A stretch of DNA of 64,000 nt from Bacteroidales bacterium UBA1173 (GTDB lineage Bacteria > Bacteroidota > Bacteroidia > Bacteroidales > F082), in the NCBI GenBank assembly GCA_002311655.1, contig DBYZ01000019.1:1-64000 (forward strand), written 5' to 3'. The translations under genes and the position numbers were made by a program. Under the pieces are notes generated by a model that saw only the letters and a list, made by a program, of their open reading frames with translations, did not search any database and was not told the origin of the DNA. Positions 57,295 through 64,000 of this stretch are shown one piece after another. The stretch's first letter is position 1. Each line of letters starts with the position of its first letter.

Positions 57295-60156
57295 ATGATT
57301 AACAATAACTTCATCAAACGCCACAATGGCCCGACAGAAGCAGATGTTGAGAAAATGCTTAAGGTCATTGGCGTGAAATCAACCGAACAACTCGTCGATG
57401 AGATTATTTCTCCGGATATCCGTTTGAAAAACGACCTCAATATCGGTCGCGGAATGAACGAATACGAATGCATCAGCCACCTCAAGGCTCTTGGCGCAAA
57501 GAACAAACAGTTCCGCAGCTACATCGGAATGGGTTACTACAACGTGATCACCCCTGGCGTCATCACACGTAACATCCTTGAGAACCCAGGTTGGTATACA
57601 TCATATACTCCATATCAGGCTGAGGTTTCACAGGGCCGTCTCGAGGCTTTGCTGAACTTCCAGACCGTTATCAGCGACATGACTGCCATGCCTTTGGCAA
57701 ACGCTTCATTGCTTGACGAGGCTACAGCAGCAGCTGAGACAATGCTTATGTTCTATCATGAACGTTCACGCGCTCAGGTGAAAGCCGATGTCAAGAAGAT
57801 TTTCGTGGCAAACGATATGTTCCCACAGACAATCGAGGTCATCAAGACAAGAGCTCACTTCCTCGGAATCGAAGTCGTTGTCGACGATATCAAGAACTTC
57901 AGCGCAGGTGAGGAATACTTCGGCGTCATCGTCCAGAATCCTAACCAGTTCGGTGAAGTCATCGACTACCGCGAATCAGTGAAGGTTTGGAAAGAAAAAG
58001 GCATGCAGGTTGGCGTCGCTGCTGACTTGATGAGCTTGGCTCTTATCACACCTCCAGGCGAATGGGGTGCTGACGTGGTGTTCGGCAGCAACCAGCGTTT
58101 CGGTCTCCCTATGGGCTTTGGCGGTCCTCACGCAGGATACTTTGCAACAACAGAAGCTTACAAACGCTCGATGCCAGGTCGTATCATCGGTATCTCGAAA
58201 GACGCTCTCGGCAACCCGGCTTACCGTCTCGCACTTCAGACACGTGAGCAACACATCAAACGTGAAAAAGCTACATCAAACATCTGTACAGCTCAGGCTT
58301 TGCTCGCCATCATGTCGGGATTCTACGCAATCTATCACGGACAGGAAGGCATTAAAGAAATCGCACATCATATCAACTGCCTCGCCGGAAAACTCGCCAA
58401 AGAGTTGGAGAAATACGGCGTGAAACAGCTCAACAAATACTTCTTCGACACCTTGCTGTTCGAGTTGCCGGAAGGCGCTTGCACATGCAAAGTGAAGGAA
58501 GTCGCTGAGAAACACTGCATGAACTTCCGTATCATCGACAAACTACATTTCGGTATCAGCATCGATGAGACAACATGCCGCGAGGATCTCGATGAAATCG
58601 GAATGGTCATTGCTGAAGCTCTCGGCAAGGCACATCAGCCACTCGTTTGCGACCCTAACTGCCAGAACTTCTGCGGCATCCAGGAAGGCATGAGAAGAAC
58701 CTCAGCATTCTTGACAGCTCCAGTGTTCTCGAAGTATCGCAGCGAGACTGACATGATGCGTTACATGAAACAGCTCGAAAACCGCGACCTCAGCTTGAAC
58801 CGCTGCATGATTCCACTTGGCTCATGCACAATGAAACTGAACCCTGCAACATCAATGTTCGCACTCAGCTGGCCAGAATTCGGCAACATCCACCCATTCG
58901 TGCCAGCAGAACAGGCTGAAGGCTATCTCGAGATGATCAACGAGATGGAGAAAGACCTCTGCGAAATCACAGGTTTCAAAGGTATCTCGTTCATGCCTAA
59001 CTCTGGCGCAAGTGGTGAATACGCAGGCTTGATGACAATCCGCCGTTACCAGGAGGCAAAAGGTGAGGGTCATCGTAACATCTGCTTGATCCCTGCATCA
59101 GCACACGGTACCAACCCGGCATCAGCAGCAATGGCAGGTCTGCAGGTCGTCGTCGTGAAATGCGATGACCACGGTAACATCGACCTCGCCGATGCTAAAG
59201 AGAAAGCTGAGCAATATAAGGACACTCTCGCCGCATTCATGGTGACATATCCTTCAACACACGGTATCTATGAAGACGGCATCCGCACCCTCGTGAAACT
59301 CGTTCACGACAATGGCGGTCAGGTCTACATGGACGGTGCCAATATGAACGCACAGGTCGGACTCACATGCCCAGGCTTCATCGGCGCTGACGTATGCCAC
59401 CTCAACCTGCACAAGACATTCGCTATCCCTCACGGCGGTGGCGGTCCAGGCGTAGGTCCTATCGGCGTTGCAGAACACCTCGTCCCATTCTTGCCAAGCC
59501 ACGTCTGCTTCAAGACTGGCGGTTCAGAGCAGAAAGGCGCTGTGTCAGCAGCTCCATTCGGTAGCGCACAGATTCTCACAATAACCTACTGCTACCTCAA
59601 GATGTTGGGTGGCGAAGGTCTCAAGAAAGCTACAATGGGCGCTATCCTCAACGCTAACTACCTGAAAGACAGACTTAAAGATTACTATCCAATCCTCTAT
59701 ACCGGCAACCACGGTCACGTTGCACACGAGATGATTCTCGACATCAACCAGATCAACAAGACAACAGGTGTTGCCGCTATCGATATCGCTAAACGTTTGA
59801 TGGACTACGGATTCCACGCCCCAACAGTGGCATTCCCGGTTCATGAGACTTTGATGGTTGAACCTACCGAGAGCGAGCCATTGGCAGAACTCGACAGATT
59901 CGTCGACGCTATGATCAAGATCCGTCAGGAAATCAGGGACATCGAGGACGGCAAGGCACCTCAGGGCGACAACATCATCTCACACGCTCCTTACACAGCC
60001 GAGATGCTGATGGCAAACGAATGGAACTTCCCATTCAGCCGTGAAGAAGCTGGCTTCCCATTGAAGAGCGACGTTCAGGATAAATACTTCCCACATGTCA
60101 CCAGAATCGACGACGCCTTCGGCGACAGAAATCTGGTTTGCCGCGTGATGGAATAA
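57295..60156 (+). CDS. gcvP: Glycine dehydrogenase (decarboxylating), P-protein
   Basis: Protein of 953 residues, the single-chain P-protein of the glycine cleavage system. N-terminal FIKRHNGPTEADVEKML is the family start; the pyridoxal-phosphate lysine is Lys707 in HLNLHKTFAIPHGGGGPGVG; also QTREQHIKREKATSNICTAQ and SLNRCMIPLGSCTMKLNPAT. It decarboxylates glycine and passes the aminomethyl group to GcvH. gcvT and gcvH are not nearby. Its codon use (frequent GTC, CTC, TCA, CGT) resembles the hydrogenase genes, suggesting high expression (inference). Confidence 0.95.
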   Translation: MINNNFIKRHNGPTEADVEKMLKVIGVKSTEQLVDEIISPDIRLKNDLNIGRGMNEYECISHLKALGAKNKQFRSYIGMGYYNVITPGVITRNILENPGWYTSYTPYQAEVSQGRLEALLNFQTVISDMTAMPLANASLLDEATAAAETMLMFYHERSRAQVKADVKKIFVANDMFPQTIEVIKTRAHFLGIEVVVDDIKNFSAGEEYFGVIVQNPNQFGEVIDYRESVKVWKEKGMQVGVAADLMSLALITPPGEWGADVVFGSNQRFGLPMGFGGPHAGYFATTEAYKRSMPGRIIGISKDALGNPAYRLALQTREQHIKREKATSNICTAQALLAIMSGFYAIYHGQEGIKEIAHHINCLAGKLAKELEKYGVKQLNKYFFDTLLFELPEGACTCKVKEVAEKHCMNFRIIDKLHFGISIDETTCREDLDEIGMVIAEALGKAHQPLVCDPNCQNFCGIQEGMRRTSAFLTAPVFSKYRSETDMMRYMKQLENRDLSLNRCMIPLGSCTMKLNPATSMFALSWPEFGNIHPFVPAEQAEGYLEMINEMEKDLCEITGFKGISFMPNSGASGEYAGLMTIRRYQEAKGEGHRNICLIPASAHGTNPASAAMAGLQVVVVKCDDHGNIDLADAKEKAEQYKDTLAAFMVTYPSTHGIYEDGIRTLVKLVHDNGGQVYMDGANMNAQVGLTCPGFIGADVCHLNLHKTFAIPHGGGGPGVGPIGVAEHLVPFLPSHVCFKTGGSEQKGAVSAAPFGSAQILTITYCYLKMLGGEGLKKATMGAILNANYLKDRLKDYYPILYTGNHGHVAHEMILDINQINKTTGVAAIDIAKRLMDYGFHAPTVAFPVHETLMVEPTESEPLAELDRFVDAMIKIRQEIRDIEDGKAPQGDNIISHAPYTAEMLMANEWNFPFSREEAGFPLKSDVQDKYFPHVTRIDDAFGDRNLVCRVME

Positions 60157-60169
60157 AATCCTTATCAAT

Positions 60170-60202
60170 AAAAAAAAGGCTGCCATTCGCAGCCTTTTTT
60201 TT
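60170..60202. terminator. Bidirectional terminator after gcvP
   Basis: AAAAAAAAGGCTGC and GCAGCCTTTTTTTT pair perfectly around CATTC. It serves gcvP and the convergent PEGA gene, whose stop codon overlaps its edge. Confidence 0.9.
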
Positions 60203-61013
60203 ATTTCTTTTTAAAATAAATCATATAACTGTAGGTTATCCCGTAGAATAATTTGTCTCCAGTCGATATTTCATGGATGTTGTTTCTCTGGACTTTGTGT
60301 TCGTATTGATATAATCCAATAGACAGGCCGATTCTCGAATGGTTGATGTTTATACCAATGCTCGTAACCTCAAATATACCTCTAAAATAATATCTGGCGA
60401 AAATTGATCCTGGTCCAAACTTATTATGATCAATTTTAAAATTATATCCGAGTTTTAAATTTAAATATGGGCTGATTTTTGAGTTGGTATAATAAATCGA
60501 TAGTTGTGCAAACAATGGAATTGAGTGAAGATTGGCGTTTGTACATAAATAGCCGGTGCCAATGCCAAAACCTAATGTCGATTTGAACATATATTCCAAT
60601 GTCATTTGAGGTGTGATGGCCATGTTGGCAAAATTTACGCCATAATTGCTAACCATAGATGCATTAATTTCAGGAAGTAAAACCAGTCCCGCGCGTCTGT
60701 ATGGATTCGTCGGCGTCGGTTGTTTCAGCCTGATGTCAAATGTTTTTGTTTTGTTGGCCTCAACGGGTAGGACGGCGGAATAATCATTGTATCCTTCTTT
60801 GATAATTTTGATTTTATGCGGACCTGCTTTGAGGCTGTCGCTCATGAAAGGTGTTTTCATCTCCATCTCCTTGCCGTCGATGAACACCGTGGCACCTTCA
60901 ACTGCTCTTGTCTTTATCACAAGATAACCGTAATTGTCTGATGTGCTTACAGATTGTGCAAATGCAATACGTACTGCACACATCATTAAGATGATTAATA
61001 AGGATCGTTTCAT
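60201..61013 (-). CDS. PEGA-domain outer-membrane protein
   Basis: Protein of 270 residues from the ATG at 61013 (signal peptide MKRSLLIILMMCAVRIAFAQ); an ATG at 61085 would lie upstream of the -7 box. Residues about 30-100 hold a PEGA domain (GYLVIKTRAVEGATVFIDGKE ... GPHKIKIIKEGYNDY); the remainder alternates hydrophobic and polar residues with many aromatics (YMFKSTLGFGIGTGYL, ISPYLNLKLGYNF, LFYGITYSYMIYF), suggesting a small beta-barrel. The PEGA part probably faces the periplasm or surface and binds glycans or protein. No close function known. Confidence 0.78.
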   Translation of the reverse strand: MKRSLLIILMMCAVRIAFAQSVSTSDNYGYLVIKTRAVEGATVFIDGKEMEMKTPFMSDSLKAGPHKIKIIKEGYNDYSAVLPVEANKTKTFDIRLKQPTPTNPYRRAGLVLLPEINASMVSNYGVNFANMAITPQMTLEYMFKSTLGFGIGTGYLCTNANLHSIPLFAQLSIYYTNSKISPYLNLKLGYNFKIDHNKFGPGSIFARYYFRGIFEVTSIGININHSRIGLSIGLYQYEHKVQRNNIHEISTGDKLFYGITYSYMIYFKKK

Positions 61014-61029
61014 TATGGATAATTTTGTG

Positions 61030-61037
61030 CAAAGATA
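61030..61037 (-). promoter_or_regulatory. -7 box (TATCTTTG) of the PEGA gene
   Basis: Exact TAnnTTTG on the minus strand, 16 bp before the start codon at 61013. Confidence 0.55.
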
Positions 61038-61060
61038 TATGTTTTTATAAACAAAAACAA

Positions 61061-61088
61061 GAAGTGGCGAATAATTATTCGCCACTTC
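61061..61088. terminator. Perfect 14-bp palindrome, probable terminator of the adhesin gene
   Basis: GAAGTGGCGAATAA and TTATTCGCCACTTC are perfect complements. On the minus strand a T-rich tract (TTGTTTTTGT) follows. It lies 41 bp after the adhesin stop codon. Confidence 0.65.
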
Positions 61089-61101
61089 TAAATACTAAGG
61101 T

Positions 61102-61129
61102 CTAAAGACTAAAGACTAAAGACTAAAGA
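61102..61129. repeat. Heptamer array (CTAAAGA x4)
   Basis: Four perfect CTAAAGA units end at the base beside the stop codon of the large adhesin; a degenerate fifth unit (CTAACGT) overlaps the stop. It is a second heptamer type in this genome, with the same 7-bp period as CTTCAAA. Confidence 0.85.
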
Positions 61130-64000
61130 CTAACGTCTAATAACCACCTTGATTCCCATCATCTCCTTGCCGTCGCTTAATCTTACGATGTAAACGCCTT
61201 CAGCAAGACTGTGACGGATAACATTGGAGCCTGTTGTAACTGTTTCGCTCAACACTGGCTGACCAACGATGTTGTAAACAATCATGTTCAATGTCTCGTC
61301 GGAGCCGTTCTCAATCATGAGCTCGTTGCTGTTGTTCCATACATTGACATTCAACGCTGCGTCAGGAGTGATTGTGCTTGTGACAACTTCAGCGGTAATC
61401 ATAATGTCGTCGACTTCCCATGCTGCTGCGCCTTCTTCGATGGTGCTGATGTATCTGAATGCGATGTAGCAGTTGCTGCCACTGAAACCATCGAGTGAGA
61501 TCTCACCTGATTCTGTCCAAGTGTAGTTGCCTTCTGATGGGATGTACTCCAATGACTCCCATGATGCCGCTGTCGGATCCTGACCGTCGTAGTCGTTCGA
61601 GAAGTACAGCTCAAGTGCCGGACCATCGAACTTGGTTGCGTTCATGAATGTCAATGTGACATTGCGATATGCGCGTCCGTTGAGGTTGAAGGCAGGGGAG
61701 ATGCACCACTGCTCGTTGTTGACATCATCGCCGTAACCGTTGGCGTTGGCATAATGGTTGTTGTTGTACTGGCCGATGACCCATGGCTTGTTGCCTTCGA
61801 TTGTGACAAATGTCCAGCCGTCCATTTCGCCTTCCCAGTCTTGGTTGACGAGAACAACAAGGTCACTCATGACAATGTAACTTGCTGTTGCAATGCCACT
61901 GTTCTCATAGCCTTCCATCATTGCAATGGCTTTGATGGTGATGTCGCTATCAACATAGATTGGCTCTTCATAAACCTCTGACTCTGCTGTTGGGTCGCTG
62001 CCGTCGGTTGTGTAGTAAATCGTTGCGCCTTCTGTTGCACATGTGATTTCAACCTCAAATGCCGCGTAATATGTGCCTGATGCCACGCTGAACACTGGTG
62101 TTGCCACTGTCGGTGTCACCGAACCGCCGTAAACGAACAGATCCATGAAGAAGTTGTAATCAGTGTTGCTGATGTTGCTTGTTGAATATGCACCGAACTT
62201 GTTGGATGAGTTCTTAGCAACGCCTCTGTTGGTTGTCTCGGCATTGGTGATTACAAATCCTGTGTAGTTAGGAATCAAAGCGCCTTCCTCTGATGTCTGG
62301 AGTGCGATGTTCCAATCTGTACTTGTGTTGCCAGAGAAGTTGGTGCTGCTGCTGTATCCGAGCATGTCGCCAGCTGCATTCGTCAAAGTTATGACATCTC
62401 CGTCCAATGTCACGTTCCACATATATGTGTCAGAGTCATCGCTAATCTCTGCTGGCAATTTCTCAACGCCGCCTTCATTCACTGATGTGAACAACACTCC
62501 GTCAGGTTTGCCTGAAACGCCTGCTGTCATTGCATAGTAGCCGTCGCCAACTGTTGCATCGTAACGTGAAGCGATGATGACTTGGTCGCCGTCGTGGAGG
62601 TCGCTGAGAGCGTAGATTCTGTTCCAGTCGCCACCAGGGACAGGCTCTTCTGTCACAGTGCCGCTTACGGTTGCAGTCACTTCTAAACCACCGTCTTCAA
62701 AGGTGACAACGCCGTCCCATTGACCGACATACAAACCTGCCTCGAGTCTTACATAAACTGTAGTAGGTTCAAGAGTTCCAACAACTTGGATGGTTAAATT
62801 GTGCCAATATTCTTCACCGTCGAGTGAGAACTCATAATGAGAGTTGCTGCATGTGATGGAAACACCACCTGAAGTTCCGCCCGGTGCTGTAGGCAAGTTG
62901 CCGCCTGAAACAGTGAATGTCTGTACCGCTGAAGGACCATTTCCTACGATATATGTGAAGCCTGACAAAGCATTAGGTGTCACTGTCAAATAAGGATCTG
63001 TCGTGAATCCCATCAATGTCACATCATCAACTTCCCAAGCTGCTGCCTCGGTCTCTGTTGAGATGTATTTGAATCCGATGTAGCACTCGTCGCCAGCGAA
63101 GCTCGCCAAATCGATGCTTCCTGACTCTGCCCATGCAAACGAGCCTGTAGATTTGTTATACTCAAGAGCTACCCATGTCGCTGATGTCGGGTCTGAACCA
63201 TCGTAGTCGTTCGAGAAGAACAACTCCATATCCGGACCGGTGTAGTTCTTTGCGTTTCTGAATGTCAAGCTTGCGTTGCTGTAAACGTTGAGGCTGAAAG
63301 CAGGAGAGATGCACCACTGCTCGTTGACACCGCCGTTGTAGCCGTTGCCGTATGCGTAGTGGTTGCCTTGGTATTGACTGATGACCCATGGCTTGCTGCC
63401 TTCAACAGTCACAAATGTCCAGCCGTTCATTTCGCCTTCCCAGTCTTGCTCGAAGATGGTGACAGCGCCTAAGATAACAATGTATTCGGCTGTTGCGACA
63501 TTGCTGTTTTCATAACCTTCCTTCATTGCAATGGCTTTGATGGTCATGCTTTCTGCAACGCTGATAGGTGCGCTATAGACTGCGCTGTTCTCATCAGGCT
63601 CGGTGCCGTCTGTTGTGTAGTAAATCGTGGCATCTGCAGTGCTGCATGCTATTGTGACTTCCTGTGCTTCATAATATGTGCCTGCTTCTGGTGTGAAAGT
63701 AGGTGTAGCACATGTCAAAGTGCCGCCGCCAACAGTGGCGAACATGTCAATAAAGAAGTTGTAGTTGTCTGCTGCCATGTTCTGTGTGTGGTACGGACCG
63801 AAGTTGTGGTTGCTGTTCAATGCAAACGCTCTCACCGCATTGTTTACGTTGTTGATAACGAATGCTGAATATTCAGGAACCATTGCTGTAGCCTCTGAAG
63901 TCTGGAATGTGATTGCCCATGCTGTGTTGTCGCCGCCATTGGCGAAGTTGGTGCTGCTGTTGTATCCTAACACATCGCCGTTGGCATTGGTGAAGGTGTA
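61130..64000 (-). CDS. Large modular T9SS adhesin (cleaved-adhesin and chitobiase C-terminal-like modules), 5' end outside window
   Basis: The frame is open to base 64000, so at least 957 residues are present and the signal peptide is missing. A module set is repeated twice: a beta-rich unit ending LGYNSSTNFANGG or LGYSSSTNFSGN ... NFFIDMF/NFFMDLF; a chitobiase C-terminal-type domain (ATIYYTTDGTEPDENSAVYS and ATIYYTTDGSDPTAESEVYE); and a cleaved-adhesin domain (DWEGEMNGWTFVTVEGSKPW and its twin, ending AAWEVDDVTLMG or AAWEVDDIMITA). Between the sets is an extra Ig-like domain. The C-terminus is a T9SS sorting domain (NMIVYNIVGQPVLSETV ... EGVYIVRLSDGKEMMGIKVVIRR). It is probably a surface adhesin for glycans or proteins. 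The two copies are also very alike in DNA. Confidence 0.88.
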   Translation of the reverse strand, partial: YTFTNANGDVLGYNSSTNFANGGDNTAWAITFQTSEATAMVPEYSAFVINNVNNAVRAFALNSNHNFGPYHTQNMAADNYNFFIDMFATVGGGTLTCATPTFTPEAGTYYEAQEVTIACSTADATIYYTTDGTEPDENSAVYSAPISVAESMTIKAIAMKEGYENSNVATAEYIVILGAVTIFEQDWEGEMNGWTFVTVEGSKPWVISQYQGNHYAYGNGYNGGVNEQWCISPAFSLNVYSNASLTFRNAKNYTGPDMELFFSNDYDGSDPTSATWVALEYNKSTGSFAWAESGSIDLASFAGDECYIGFKYISTETEAAAWEVDDVTLMGFTTDPYLTVTPNALSGFTYIVGNGPSAVQTFTVSGGNLPTAPGGTSGGVSITCSNSHYEFSLDGEEYWHNLTIQVVGTLEPTTVYVRLEAGLYVGQWDGVVTFEDGGLEVTATVSGTVTEEPVPGGDWNRIYALSDLHDGDQVIIASRYDATVGDGYYAMTAGVSGKPDGVLFTSVNEGGVEKLPAEISDDSDTYMWNVTLDGDVITLTNAAGDMLGYSSSTNFSGNTSTDWNIALQTSEEGALIPNYTGFVITNAETTNRGVAKNSSNKFGAYSTSNISNTDYNFFMDLFVYGGSVTPTVATPVFSVASGTYYAAFEVEITCATEGATIYYTTDGSDPTAESEVYEEPIYVDSDITIKAIAMMEGYENSGIATASYIVMSDLVVLVNQDWEGEMDGWTFVTIEGNKPWVIGQYNNNHYANANGYGDDVNNEQWCISPAFNLNGRAYRNVTLTFMNATKFDGPALELYFSNDYDGQDPTAASWESLEYIPSEGNYTWTESGEISLDGFSGSNCYIAFRYISTIEEGAAAWEVDDIMITAEVVTSTITPDAALNVNVWNNSNELMIENGSDETLNMIVYNIVGQPVLSETVTTGSNVIRHSLAEGVYIVRLSDGKEMMGIKVVIRR

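Overview
The window looks like chromosomal DNA from an anaerobic Bacteroidales bacterium, probably uncultured and gut- or rumen-type. The reasons are: many -7 boxes of the form TAnnTTTG and almost no Shine-Dalgarno sequences; six secreted proteins with the C-terminal sorting domain of the type IX secretion system (T9SS), plus the T9SS response regulator PorX; a Bacteroides-type fumarate reductase, an [FeFe] hydrogenase and a fused Nfn-type transhydrogenase; a eukaryote-like (GT3) glycogen synthase; and a B12 riboswitch in front of a BtuB/BtuG-like pair.

Layout. 1-1155: end of an [FeFe] hydrogenase operon. 1156-4660: AT-rich accessory stretch with a Fic protein behind tandem palindromes, a structured RNA ending in a terminator, an HTH regulator, two small paralogous membrane proteins and an ORF6N pseudogene. 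4672-15031: secreted protease and adhesin island (two C10 cysteine proteases, divergent from two S8 serine proteases and a cleaved-adhesin protein), all T9SS cargo. 15130-25017: redox and B12 region (NfnAB fusion, MORN-repeat protein, cobalamin riboswitch with btuB and btuG, frdCAB). 25042-33352: tightly packed housekeeping run (GT4, purD, membrane protein, rnhB, porX, tsaE, aroB, aroA). 33395-36271: LutA-like protein and M3 peptidase on the minus strand. 36436-45169: glycogen operon (debranching enzyme, GT4, GH57, and one polypeptide joining glycogen synthase to glycogen phosphorylase). 45311-48336: esterase, a small protein with a sorting-like tail, then MATE pump/hypothetical/exonuclease on the minus strand. 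48472-56522: cell-wall region (HEAT protein, TlpA, GH3-serine hydrolase fusion, then MurL and MurD). 56459-64000: lipoprotein, gcvP, PEGA-barrel protein and a large modular T9SS adhesin cut by the window end.

How the genes work together. The energy genes (hydrogenase, Nfn, fumarate reductase) fit fermentative NADH/ferredoxin balancing with succinate production. The protease/adhesin island and PorX belong to one secretion system. MurL followed by MurD predicts that D-glutamate for peptidoglycan is made by epimerising the UDP-MurNAc-L-Ala-L-Glu intermediate instead of by glutamate racemase.

The most unusual theme is short DNA repeats. Heptamer arrays (CTTCAAA or CTAAAGA), nonamer arrays and a TCATTTCGA/TCATTCC palindromic repeat family lie between genes and also inside coding sequences, forming the C-termini of two proteins and three internal peptide segments. 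The other strong candidates for something new are the structured RNA at 2499-2676 and the glycogen synthase-phosphorylase fusion. No tRNA, rRNA, CRISPR array, insertion sequence or prophage was found.
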